From: CAYJLF01 sp964371055
Lineage (GTDB): Bacteria > Eisenbacteria > RBG-16-71-46 > CAIMUX01
Assembly: GCA_964371055.1 (NCBI GenBank)
Contig: CAYJLF010000007.1
Coordinates: forward strand, 186,001-250,000
Length of the DNA: 64,000 bases
Direction of reading: 5' to 3'
This document shows, piece by piece, positions 34,484-43,156 of the stretch (position 1 is the stretch's first letter; each line of letters starts with the position of its first letter). A model generated the notes under the pieces. It saw only the letters and a list, made by a program, of their open reading frames with translations, did not search any database and was not told the origin of the DNA. The position numbers and the translations under genes are program-made.

Positions 34484-36286
34484 TCACCTCCGCCAGCGAT
34501 AGCCGTTCGTGATCGGGTACCGCCGGTCGCGCCCGAAGGCGCGCGGCGTGATCCGGATCCCCGGCGGCGCCTGGCGACGCTTGTACTCGTTCGCGTCGAT
34601 CCAACGGTAGACGCGGTGCACCCACTCCGGGTCGAGTCCGCCGGCGATCAGGGCGGCAGGATCGGCCTCGTCCTCCATCCGCGCCTGGACGATCGCGTCG
34701 AGCAGGTCGTAAGGCGGCAAGGTGTCGGTGTCCTTCTGGTTGTCGCGCAGTTCGGCGGAGGGAGCGCGTGCGATCGTCTCCTCGGGGATCACCGGGGAGC
34801 CGGTGTTGCGGTAGCGCGCCAGCCGGTAGACCATCGTCTTCGGCACGTCCTTGATCACCGCCAGGCCTCCGGCCATGTCGCCGTAGAGCGTGCAGTAGCC
34901 GACCGCCAGCTCGCTCTTGTTTCCGGTCGTCAGGATGAGGGCGCCGGTGCGGTTGCTGATCGCCATGAGCAGCACCGCGCGGACGCGCGCCTGGACGTTC
35001 TCCTCGGTGACTCCGGGCGGATCGTCGCCCAGCACCGGGCGCAGGAGCGTGAGGAACGCCTGATACGCCGGCTCGATCGGGATCTCGAGGAAGTTGAGGC
35101 CGAGGTTTGCGGCCACGAGCGCAGCGTCCGTCCGCGTGGCGGAGCTGTTGAACCGGCTGGGCATCGAGACGCCGGTCACCTGCGCCGCGCCGAGCGCATC
35201 GGCGGCGATCGCCGCGGTCAGGGCCGAGTCGATCCCGCCCGAGAGTCCGAGCGCCACCGTGCGAAAGCCGTTCTTTCGGATGTAGTCGGCGAGACCCAGC
35301 TTGAGCGCCTCGTAGATCTCCGCTTCACCTTCGAGGCGTCCGGAAACGCCGCGATTCGACGCCGGGATCGGCGGGAGAGCGGGATCGGCGGCTTCCGGTT
35401 CTGAGCCACGCCTGGTCGAGGGCGCGAGCAGGCCGGGGACGCTCTCGAGCACGATCCGCTCCGCCTCGAAGCGCCCCTCCAGCTCCGCGATCGGTTCCGC
35501 CTCCGGATCGGTGAACGGCTCGGGATCTGACCCGGACGCGGGATCCGGCTCGATCCAGGCGGGATCGAGATCGACGACGAGCAACGCCTCCTGGAACTGC
35601 CGCGCGCGCGCCCGCACCGTGCCCGTGGCGTCGACCACCAGGCTCTCGCCGTCGAAGACCAGTTCGTCCTGACCACCGACGAGGTTGCAGTAGGCGATGG
35701 CCGTTCCATAGGTTCGCGCGCGCCGCCGGAGGAGCGCTTCGCGGACCCGCCCTTTGCCTGCCTGATAGGGGGAGGCGGAGAGGTTCCACAGCCAGCTGGC
35801 GCCGGCGCTCGCCTGGACGCGCGGGACGCCGCCCGCCGGCCAGAGATCCTCGCAGATCTGCACGCCGATCGAGAGGCCGCGCCACTGGTAGACGGGGCAG
35901 CGCAACCCGGGACGGAAATAGCGTTTCTCGTCGAAGACGCCGTAATTCGGGAGCGTCCCTTTGGCGTAGGTGTCGACCCAACGCCCATCCAGCAGGACGG
36001 CGGCGGCGTTGAGGAGTTCCCCCTCGATCTGAAGCGGGAGACCCACGATCGCGAGGAGACCGTGCGTCTCGGGCTGGAGCGCCTCCAACGCGGCGCGCGC
36101 GTCGGCCAAAAAGGCGCCGTTTTTGAGCAGGTCCTCGGGAGGGTATCCGCTCAGCGCGAGCTCGGGAAAGAGCACGGCATGGGCGCCGAGTCGGCGCGCC
36201 TCGGCCAGCGCCCTCGCGACCCGCACCCGGTTCGCTTCCAGCGCCCCCACGGTCGGATTGATCTGAGCCAGGGCCAGCCGCGTCAC
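34484..36286 (-). CDS. nadE: Glutamine-dependent NAD+ synthetase
   Basis: A 600-residue protein with two domains. The N-terminal nitrilase-like amidase has the Glu-Lys-Cys triad: E42 in 'FPELALSGYPPEDLL', K109 in 'AKGTLPNYGVFDE' and C145 in 'VQICEDLW'. The C-terminal synthetase has the ATP PP-loop 'GLSGGIDSALTA' and 'TTGNKSELAVGYCTLYGDMAGG'. It makes NAD+ from nicotinate adenine dinucleotide using glutamine as the ammonia source. The GTG at 36286 is chosen because GGGAGGAG precedes it. An acidic, Pro-rich linker of about 60 residues joins the domains. It converges with leuS. Confidence 0.95.
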   Translation of the reverse strand: MTRLALAQINPTVGALEANRVRVARALAEARRLGAHAVLFPELALSGYPPEDLLKNGAFLADARAALEALQPETHGLLAIVGLPLQIEGELLNAAAVLLDGRWVDTYAKGTLPNYGVFDEKRYFRPGLRCPVYQWRGLSIGVQICEDLWPAGGVPRVQASAGASWLWNLSASPYQAGKGRVREALLRRRARTYGTAIAYCNLVGGQDELVFDGESLVVDATGTVRARARQFQEALLVVDLDPAWIEPDPASGSDPEPFTDPEAEPIAELEGRFEAERIVLESVPGLLAPSTRRGSEPEAADPALPPIPASNRGVSGRLEGEAEIYEALKLGLADYIRKNGFRTVALGLSGGIDSALTAAIAADALGAAQVTGVSMPSRFNSSATRTDAALVAANLGLNFLEIPIEPAYQAFLTLLRPVLGDDPPGVTEENVQARVRAVLLMAISNRTGALILTTGNKSELAVGYCTLYGDMAGGLAVIKDVPKTMVYRLARYRNTGSPVIPEETIARAPSAELRDNQKDTDTLPPYDLLDAIVQARMEDEADPAALIAGGLDPEWVHRVYRWIDANEYKRRQAPPGIRITPRAFGRDRRYPITNGYRWRR

Positions 36287-36319
36287 GTCTCCTCCCTTCG
36301 GACCGCGATCCGGTGGGAG

Positions 36320-36348
36320 ACGGTAGGCGGTCGGTTCCGGGGGGTCAA
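36320..36348 (-). promoter_or_regulatory. Putative nadE promoter
   Basis: On the minus strand: TTGACC (36343-36348), a 17-bp spacer and TACCGT (36320-36325). The start would be near 36313. Confidence 0.4.
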
Positions 36349-36487
36349 GGATCGGGGGGAGGACCCAAGGCCGCTGCTCAAGAAACGCCTGACCGGCGCC
36401 GATCCTGAGAAGGCAGTGGAGGGAAGCGGCCCGCCGAGGCAGGCGCTGTCGTCCGGTAGTCCGAGAGGGAGGCTCTGGGGCGGAATC

Positions 36488-38194
36488 ATGGCTGAATCGG
36501 TCCGACCTGGGCGCCGCGCGTGCGTCCCGGCCGCGCAGCGAGGCGTCCCGGAGAGCCTCCGCGAGCCGGGGATTCTGCTCGTGCTTCTCCTCGCGCTCGT
36601 GCTCGGCGGGTGTTCCCGCCGGGAGGCGAAGACTGCGTCGGGCGAGGCGACGGCGGTCCCGCAGGAGGGTGGAGTCCTCCGCGTGCTGCACGAGGAGACC
36701 AACGTCTACGACCCGGTAGCGGTCGATGACTCGTACGAGGCGACCGTCGTCAACCAGATCTACGAGGGACTGGTCGAGCTGGATGGCGACCTCGGCGTGC
36801 GTCCGTGCCTCGCCCGCAGCTGGACCATGAGCGAAGATGGCCGCTGTTACCGCTTCGTGCTGCGACGGGGCGTCCGCTTCCACGACGGACGACCGCTGGA
36901 CGCCGCGACGGTGGTCCGGTCGCTCGAGCGAACCCTGCGTCCCGATCGGGACCACGCCTGCCTGGCCGAGACCTACCTGCTCAGCGTCGACGGCGCGGTC
37001 GACTACCGGGCCGGGCGGACTCCGCACATCGCGGGCTTGCGAGCCGGCGGCGCCGACACGGTCGAGGTCCGGCTGGTCGAGCCGCTGGGCTACTTCCTCT
37101 ACGTCATGTGCATGGACCAGCTCAAGGTCGTCCCCCTGCTGGCTCCCGGCGAGACTCCCGATTCCCATCCGATCGGCACCGGACCCTGGCACTGGGTGGA
37201 CCGCAGTCCGGGCGGAGACATCCGTCTGGCCCGCTTCCCGGACTACTGGGGAGATAAGGCCCGGGCCGATTCGCTGATCTTTGTGGTGCCCGACCGGGAG
37301 CTCTCCGGCGCCGAGGAGATCTCCTGGCTGGTCCAGGGGCGGGTGCATGTCGTCCCGATCGGCGCCGCGCGCCGCGCCATGGTGGAACAGCTCGGAGGAT
37401 TCCGGATCCTTCGCTTCCCCGACTTCAGCGTCACCTTCATCGGCCTGAACGCGGCGATCCCGCCGCTGGACCGGCCGGAGGTACGTCAGGCGATCGCAAT
37501 GGCGGTCAACCGATCGGAGCTTCTGACGCCGGTCGCGGCCACCCTGATCAACCCGGCGACCGGAATCCTCCCCCCGCGTATGGCGGGCTACCAGCCGGAT
37601 GTCAAGACCCTGCCCTACGATCCTGAGAAGGCCCGGGCGCTCCTGCGTGAGGCCGGATACGATGCATCGCATCCCCTCCCTCCGATCGATTTCTACACCG
37701 GAGGTCCCGACACCAGCCGCCAGGAGCGCGAGCTGGTGCGCCAGTTCGCAGAGATCGGCGTGAAGCTCCGGGTGCACACGCTGGACTGGCCCTCCCTGGA
37801 TGCACGCATCATGGCGGGGCGGGCGCCGCTCTTCGAACTTTCCTGGCTGGCCGACATTCCCGATCCCGATGCGTTTCTCTACTTCCTCTTCCACACCGGC
37901 GAGCCGAACAATCTCTTCTCCTACGAGAACGCCACGGTCGATTCTCTGCTCGAGGATGCGCGCCGCATGACCCACGGGCCGGAGCGATTTGCGCTCTACC
38001 GGCGCATCGAATCGATCGTCCTCTCGGACGTCGCGCTCATCCCGCTCTTCAATGGCATCACGCTCTATGCCTGGGGACCGACGGTCCGCTCGGTCGATCC
38101 GAATCCGTTCGGCTTCGCCCTCACGCCGTTCGACCGGATCTGGTTCGCGCCCGAGGGGGCGTCGGGCGATCCTGTGACCGAGAGGCGGCCATGA
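36488..38194 (+). CDS. Family 5 extracellular solute-binding lipoprotein (oligopeptide type)
   Basis: A 568-residue protein. After a basic N-terminus a hydrophobic stretch ends in the lipobox 'LVLGGC' (C42). 'GGVLRVL' starts the mature SBP_bac_5 fold, with 'LARSWTMSEDGRCYRFVLRRG' and 'IGTGPWHWV' as family features and 'QAIAMAVNRSELL' in the second lobe. Such proteins bind peptides, nickel or sugars for ABC importers, yet no permease or ATPase gene is nearby. Instead its stop overlaps the start of a histidine kinase (ATGA). A sensory or periplasmic co-receptor role is inferred. The ATG at 36488 is the first with the signal; an alternative start inside the basic region is possible. Confidence 0.87.
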   Translation: MAESVRPGRRACVPAAQRGVPESLREPGILLVLLLALVLGGCSRREAKTASGEATAVPQEGGVLRVLHEETNVYDPVAVDDSYEATVVNQIYEGLVELDGDLGVRPCLARSWTMSEDGRCYRFVLRRGVRFHDGRPLDAATVVRSLERTLRPDRDHACLAETYLLSVDGAVDYRAGRTPHIAGLRAGGADTVEVRLVEPLGYFLYVMCMDQLKVVPLLAPGETPDSHPIGTGPWHWVDRSPGGDIRLARFPDYWGDKARADSLIFVVPDRELSGAEEISWLVQGRVHVVPIGAARRAMVEQLGGFRILRFPDFSVTFIGLNAAIPPLDRPEVRQAIAMAVNRSELLTPVAATLINPATGILPPRMAGYQPDVKTLPYDPEKARALLREAGYDASHPLPPIDFYTGGPDTSRQERELVRQFAEIGVKLRVHTLDWPSLDARIMAGRAPLFELSWLADIPDPDAFLYFLFHTGEPNNLFSYENATVDSLLEDARRMTHGPERFALYRRIESIVLSDVALIPLFNGITLYAWGPTVRSVDPNPFGFALTPFDRIWFAPEGASGDPVTERRP

Positions 38195-40230
38195 AGACGA
38201 CCCGACGCCGCTTCTCCCTGGCCCGACGCTTCACGCTGGTCTTTTCGTGCGTCGTTCTCGTCGTCACCGGCCTCCTCGCGGTGCTGATCGAGTCGTACAT
38301 GAGCCGGATTCTGAACCGGCAGAGCGAACTTCGGGCCCGCTCCCTGGCCCTGAGCCTGGCGGCCGTGTCTCGTCCCTACCTGCTCACCTACGACTACCTC
38401 GCGGTGCAGCAGATGGCGGATGCGACGATCCAGGAACCCGACCTGGCCTACGTCGTGATCCTCGACAAGGAAGGGAAGGTCGCCGGCTACGGCGGTCACC
38501 GCGATCGGCAGGGGATGAGCCTGACCGGTCTGGCCGATCTGCGTGCCGTGCATGCCGACCAGCCGAAGACGCAGCGGGTGTCCCACCACGATGACTCAGG
38601 CGGCGCGATCCCGGTCGTCGAGTCCACCATACCGGTTCGCGTCGGCGATGCGGGCGAACGCTGGGGCACGGTCCGGGTCGGACTGTCGCTGGAGCCGGTG
38701 AAGCGGGAGATGCTCGTCGCCCGACTCTTCCTCCTCTTCGCCGCGGCCTGCGGCGTCGTGCTCTCGGTCTTCGCCGCGCACGTGCTGGCGCGGCGCGTGG
38801 CGCGGCCGCTGGAACGGCTGGTGAAGGCGGCCACCGACCTCGAGCGCGGAGAGTGGAACCGAGGCTTCCAGGTCCGAACCGGCGACGAGATCGAGGAACT
38901 GGCCGGGAGTTTCTCCCAGGCGGCGGCGTCGCTGGACCGGCAGAAGAACGAGCTTCTGGCCGCCAAGGAGGAGTTGACCGCGCTGAACGCCACGCTCGAG
39001 GAGAAGGTCCAGCGTCGCACGGCGGAGCTGGCGGCCTCGCGCGAAAAGTATCGCCTCCTGGTCGAGGGGAGTCCGGACGCCTTCGTTCTCCTGGAGCAGG
39101 ACCGGATCGCCTTCGCGAATCGCTCCTTCCTGAAGATCTTCCAGTACCCGGCGGACACCGCGGTGCTGGAGAACCTACGGTGGACCCAGGTCATCCATCC
39201 CGACTTCCATCGGGCGGCGCGGGATCAGATCCGGAGGGCCGAGGAGTCGCTGGGCGAGTTCCGCCTCGACGTCGTGGGACAGACCCGGTCGGGCAAGCCG
39301 GTCGAGGTGGAGGTCCGCGGGCGCGGCGTCAGCTTCCGCAACGGCACGGCGGTCGAACTGGTTCTCTCGGACGTCGGCGAGAAGAAGCGGCTCCTGCGCC
39401 AGGTGGTCCACAGCGAGCGCCTGCGGGCGATGGGCGAGATGACGGCGATGGTCGCGCACAACTTCAACAACCTCCTCGCCGTGATCATCGGGCGGACGCA
39501 GCTTCTGGTCCGCAAGGCGGAGACCGCCGAGATGCGCGATGGACTCGAGATGGTCAAGTCCTTCGGCGTCCGGGCCGGGGAGATGGTGAGGCAACTCCAG
39601 GAGTACTTCGGGGAAGAGATCGATCTCCGCTTCGCCGAGGTCGATGTCAACGCCTGTCTGCGGGAAGTCACGGTCTACCTCGAGTCGCTCTGGCGCACGA
39701 CCGGCGAGGCCGGCCAGCCGCCGGTCCGCGTTCGCCTCGACCTGGAGCCGGTGCCGCATGTCTTCGGGGCCGAGCACCTGCTGCAGGATGTCTTCCGCCG
39801 GTTGCTGGTGAATGCCGCCGAGGCGATGCCGGACGGGGGTGAAGTCCGCGTCCACACCGAGAGCGACGGCGCGAGCGTGAAGATCGAGGTCCAGGACGAG
39901 GGAGTCGGACTGAGCCCCGAGGTGCAGCGGCGAGCGTTCGATCCCTTTTTCACCACCAAGGGATCGCGCACCCGCGGCCTGGGTCTCTCCACTTCGTTCG
40001 GGATCGTGCAGCGGCACGAGGGCCGGATCGAGATCCGGCCGCGCTCCGGACGCGGCGCCGAGGTCGAAGTCGTGATCCCGGCCATGAGCCGCGCCCGCCG
40101 CGTCGTCCCGTTTCCGGTCAATGACCCTCCCGTCGCCGCCGATCCCTCCGTCGAGCCTGCGGCGCGCGATCTCCCCGCCCGCGAGGGCCTGGACGAGGAC
40201 CTGGACCGGCCGCGCCAAGCCCGAGCCTGA
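38191..40230 (+). CDS. Membrane sensor histidine kinase with HAMP and PAS domains
   Basis: A 679-residue protein. TM1 is at about 14-34 and TM2 at about 176-198. The periplasmic part between them (about 35-175) includes a small sensor-like domain ('LAYVVILDKEGKVAGYGG'). Then follow a HAMP domain, a coiled coil (about 245-285), a PAS domain (about 290-400) and the H-box 'VAHNFNNLLAVI' (H423). The ATPase has N box 'LLVNAAEAMPDGG', G1 'DEGVGLSPE', F box 'FDPFFTTKG' and G2 'GLGLSTSFG'. No receiver domain or response regulator gene is adjacent. It is translationally coupled (ATGA) to the solute-binding lipoprotein upstream, which may deliver its signal. Ends with a polar tail of about 35 residues. 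Confidence 0.92.
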   Translation: MKTTRRRFSLARRFTLVFSCVVLVVTGLLAVLIESYMSRILNRQSELRARSLALSLAAVSRPYLLTYDYLAVQQMADATIQEPDLAYVVILDKEGKVAGYGGHRDRQGMSLTGLADLRAVHADQPKTQRVSHHDDSGGAIPVVESTIPVRVGDAGERWGTVRVGLSLEPVKREMLVARLFLLFAAACGVVLSVFAAHVLARRVARPLERLVKAATDLERGEWNRGFQVRTGDEIEELAGSFSQAAASLDRQKNELLAAKEELTALNATLEEKVQRRTAELAASREKYRLLVEGSPDAFVLLEQDRIAFANRSFLKIFQYPADTAVLENLRWTQVIHPDFHRAARDQIRRAEESLGEFRLDVVGQTRSGKPVEVEVRGRGVSFRNGTAVELVLSDVGEKKRLLRQVVHSERLRAMGEMTAMVAHNFNNLLAVIIGRTQLLVRKAETAEMRDGLEMVKSFGVRAGEMVRQLQEYFGEEIDLRFAEVDVNACLREVTVYLESLWRTTGEAGQPPVRVRLDLEPVPHVFGAEHLLQDVFRRLLVNAAEAMPDGGEVRVHTESDGASVKIEVQDEGVGLSPEVQRRAFDPFFTTKGSRTRGLGLSTSFGIVQRHEGRIEIRPRSGRGAEVEVVIPAMSRARRVVPFPVNDPPVAADPSVEPAARDLPAREGLDEDLDRPRQARA

Positions 40231-40280
40231 GGCGTTACCCCCGTAGCACCAAGCCAGGTGAGCCTCCAGGGCTCCCGTTC

Positions 40281-40302
40281 CCGGCCCCCCGATCGGGGCC
40301 GG
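40281..40302. other. Perfect GC hairpin after the kinase gene
   Basis: CCGGCCCC and GGGGCCGG form an 8-bp stem with a 6-base loop, 50 bases past the kinase stop. No T-run follows, so it is a possible Rho-dependent or processing hairpin. Confidence 0.4.
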
Positions 40303-40315
40303 CAGGCGGAACCGC

Positions 40316-40345
40316 TTGACCCCGCGGGAGCCACCTTCCTAGCAT
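40316..40345 (+). promoter_or_regulatory. Putative promoter of the DHH gene
   Basis: TTGACC (40316-40321), an 18-bp spacer and TAGCAT (40340-40345). The start would be near 40352, 40 bases before the TTG start codon. Confidence 0.5.
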
Positions 40346-40391
40346 TCCGGAACTGCGGAGGCCGACCGGCCGGGTCGCGAGGAGATATCGT

Positions 40392-41444
40392 TTGATCCGA
40401 GTTCCCGATGTCGCGGAAAAGCGACTCGAACAACTGGCCGCGATCCTGCAGGGGACGAGCCGGCTGCTCATCGTCACGCACGACAATCCCGATCCCGACA
40501 CGATCGCGACCGGCTGGGCGTTGCAGCGGCTGGTCCGGCGCCTGCGCCCGATCCGCGTCGACCTGGCGTACGGCGGGATCATCGGACGGGGCGAGAACCG
40601 GGCGATGCGGGAGATCCTGCGCGTGCCGCTCCGTCCGCTCGAGGAGGTCGATCCGGCGAGCTACCAGGCGGTCGCTCTCGTCGACTGCCAGCCGAACACC
40701 GGGAACAACTCCCTCCCCCCGGGTCTGCGGCCGACCATCGTCATCGACCATCACCCCGTGCGCCGACAGACGCGCGAAGTCCCGTTCTACGACGTGCGGG
40801 AGGAATACGGCGCGAGCGTCACGATCGTCAGCGAGTACCTGATCGCCTCGGGAGCGCGGATCGATCGGCGTCTTGCCACCGCGATCTTCTACGCCATCAA
40901 GACCGAGACGAAGAACCTGGGTCGGGAGGCCTCGCGGGCCGACGTGCGGATCTTCCTTCACTTTTTCCCGCAGGTCGACAATCACGCTCTTTCCCTCATC
41001 GAGCATCCCCCGATCCCCGTCAGCTACTTCGCGATGATGGACCGGATGATCGACGGCACGCGGCTCTACGGACCCCTGGCGGTGTCGATGCTGGGACCGG
41101 TCAGCAATCCCGACATCGTGGCGGAGTTCGCCGACATGATCGTGCGCCTGGAGGGGATCCGCTGGTCGGTCGCGATCGGGCGTTTTGGCGAGGACCTTCT
41201 CCTCTCCATCCGCACGAATTACGAAAGGGCAAACGCCGGTCGGATCATCCGGCGGATCGTGGGAGAGTCGGGACGGGCGGGCGGACATGGCATGATGGCG
41301 GGAGGGAAGCTCCCGGGCGGGGCGGTGGATCCGGAGACCGCCCGCCGGATGGAAGAATGGCTGCTCGATCGGACGCGCCGGATCCTGCGGATCGAAGCCG
41401 AGGGGATCCCGCTGGTCGCGGATCCGGGAGATCGGAACGCGTGA
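40392..41444 (+). CDS. DHH-family phosphoesterase (NrnA-like)
   Basis: A 350-residue protein. DHH motifs are 'HDNPDPDTIATG' (30-41), 'VDCQP' and 'IDHHPV' (DHH about 119-121), followed by a C-terminal DHHA1-like part with 'GHGMMAGG'. The metal-dependent family includes nanoRNase/pAp phosphatase NrnA, and cyclic-dinucleotide phosphodiesterases. The exact substrate is not resolved. The start is TTG with GAGGAG eight bases upstream. No N-terminal membrane or PAS/GGDEF domain is present, so it is not GdpP. The lipoprotein gene follows after 32 bases. Confidence 0.87.
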   Translation: MIRVPDVAEKRLEQLAAILQGTSRLLIVTHDNPDPDTIATGWALQRLVRRLRPIRVDLAYGGIIGRGENRAMREILRVPLRPLEEVDPASYQAVALVDCQPNTGNNSLPPGLRPTIVIDHHPVRRQTREVPFYDVREEYGASVTIVSEYLIASGARIDRRLATAIFYAIKTETKNLGREASRADVRIFLHFFPQVDNHALSLIEHPPIPVSYFAMMDRMIDGTRLYGPLAVSMLGPVSNPDIVAEFADMIVRLEGIRWSVAIGRFGEDLLLSIRTNYERANAGRIIRRIVGESGRAGGHGMMAGGKLPGGAVDPETARRMEEWLLDRTRRILRIEAEGIPLVADPGDRNA

Positions 41445-41476
41445 CACCAGCTGGACCTGGACGGGGAGGACCGCTC

Positions 41477-43024
41477 GTGAAAAGGTGGCAGCCTGCGTGG
41501 ATCGTCTTCTCGATCGTCGTCCTGTTCGGTCTCCTGCCCGGATGCAGCGATGAGGGAACGCCCCCCTCGGATGCCACGGTCCCCGGACGGGTTTCTGATC
41601 TGACGGTCGCGGATGTCGACGACTCGACCGTGACCCTGGCCTGGACCGCGCCGGGAGACGACGGGACGGCGGGGACGGTCGCGTCCTACGAGATTCGGTG
41701 GCTCGACAGCCCCGTGACCGAACCGGACTGGAGTGCGGGCACGTCCGTCGGGCCGGTGCCGGAGCCGACCCCGGCCGGCACGCGGCAGACCGCGCGGGTT
41801 CGCGGGGTCCCTCCGGGGCGCCGTCGTTACCTCGCGCTCAAGGCGCGGGACGACGCCGGCAACGAGTCGTTCCATTCCAATGTGGTGGACGCGCAGACCG
41901 GCGCGCCGGTCTGCCATCTCGAGGCCGACACGCTCGATTTCGGCCGCACTCCGGTCGGCCTTGCCTTCGACCTGACCACGACGATCACCAACGTGGGGGG
42001 GGGCACGCTGCGGGGGACTTTGGCCTCACCCTGCGCCTCGTTCACCCTCCCGTCCGGCGGCGGGGCGCTCGCGCTCCGAGCTGGGGGGCGCCAGACCCTG
42101 CTGATCCGCTTCACCCCGACCTCGTCCGGACCCGCCTCGTGTCTCCTCGAGGCGAGTCCGCTCTGTGCAGGCCCCGTCTGCCGGGGGGAGGGAATCGAGC
42201 CCGAGCCGATCGCCTTTGCGACCCTGCCCTTCGGAACGGGCAGCCAGACGTTTCTGATGGGGAGCCCCCCCGATGAACTCGGCCGCGACGCCGTCGATGA
42301 ACGCTCTCACGAGGTCCGTCTCACGCGGCCGTTAGAGCTCACGGTCCGGGAGGTGACCCAGGCGGAGTGGTTGGCGGTGATGGGCTGGAACGACGCCTCG
42401 CATCGGGGAGCCGATCGGCCGGCGGAGAGCCTGACCTGGTTCGATGCGGTTGACTTCTGCAACCGCCTCTCCAGCCTGGAGGGACGGACCCAGGCTTATG
42501 ACCTCGGGAACATCACGCGGGACGGCCAGCACATCGTGGGCGCCGACGTCGTCTGGGATCCTCGCCGCGACGGCTATCGACTGCCGACCGAGGCCGAGTG
42601 GGAGTTCGCCTGCCGGGCGGGCTCGACCGGATCGCTCTTTGCGGGGGAGATCCGGGAGTTGGGCTGCCAGCCGCTCGACCCGGTGCTCGATCCGCTCGGT
42701 TGGTACTGCGGCAATGCGATCGGCGGAACGCGCCCCGCCGGGGAGAAGATGGCGAATCCGTTCGGTCTGCAGGATACCCACGGCAACGTCTACGAGTGGT
42801 GTTGGGATTGGTACGCTCCCTCGTACGGAGTCGTCTTCCCGCCCGAAGGTGACCCTGATCCGGTCAGCGATCCATCTGGTCCGGCCGAGGGATCGAGCCG
42901 GATCTGCCGGGGAGGGGCGTACGACTCCAATCCGCAGGCCTGCCGATCCGCCTACCGGCTCTACCATCCCCCGGGTGGCCGTTACGCCAACACCGGACTC
43001 CGCGTGGCCCGCACGCTTCCCTGA
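41477..43024 (+). CDS. Lipoprotein with FN3, ASH-like and FGE-sulfatase-like domains
   Basis: A 515-residue protein. The signal peptide ends in lipobox 'LLPGC' (C23). An FN3 domain (about 35-135) is followed by an ASH/HYDIN-like Ig domain ('LDFGRTPVGLAFDLTTTITN', about 145-235) and an FGE-sulfatase-type domain (about 245-515) with 'TEAEWEFACRAG', 'DTHGNVYEWCWDW' and 'CRGGAYDSNPQACRSAYR'. True formylglycine-generating enzymes have two active-site Cys; only the second position has one here ('ACR'), so I predict a non-canonical, perhaps ligand-binding, relative. GTG start with GGGGAGGA seven bases upstream. No sulfatase gene is near. Surface or periplasmic lipoprotein by inference. Confidence 0.85.
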   Translation: MKRWQPAWIVFSIVVLFGLLPGCSDEGTPPSDATVPGRVSDLTVADVDDSTVTLAWTAPGDDGTAGTVASYEIRWLDSPVTEPDWSAGTSVGPVPEPTPAGTRQTARVRGVPPGRRRYLALKARDDAGNESFHSNVVDAQTGAPVCHLEADTLDFGRTPVGLAFDLTTTITNVGGGTLRGTLASPCASFTLPSGGGALALRAGGRQTLLIRFTPTSSGPASCLLEASPLCAGPVCRGEGIEPEPIAFATLPFGTGSQTFLMGSPPDELGRDAVDERSHEVRLTRPLELTVREVTQAEWLAVMGWNDASHRGADRPAESLTWFDAVDFCNRLSSLEGRTQAYDLGNITRDGQHIVGADVVWDPRRDGYRLPTEAEWEFACRAGSTGSLFAGEIRELGCQPLDPVLDPLGWYCGNAIGGTRPAGEKMANPFGLQDTHGNVYEWCWDWYAPSYGVVFPPEGDPDPVSDPSGPAEGSSRICRGGAYDSNPQACRSAYRLYHPPGGRYANTGLRVARTLP

Positions 43025-43156
43025 GTCCGGATCCGGCCCTTCGCCGTTCCTCCGCCTCGCGCGCTATGCTAGGTTTTCAGGACTTGCAGCCGCCCCGGTC
43101 TCCGCGCGGATCCCGGGGCCGGGCTTGAAGACCCTGTGACCTCGAAGGAGGCTTGG

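Noticed and set aside
36287..37975. Upstream extension of nadE in frame
   Set aside because: NAD synthetase homology starts at the GTG at 36286, which has a strong Shine-Dalgarno; the extension is antisense to the solute-binding lipoprotein.
40281..40302. Hairpin before the DHH gene as a riboswitch or true terminator
   Set aside because: It lies upstream of the predicted promoter and has no T-run or conserved aptamer features; recorded only as a hairpin.
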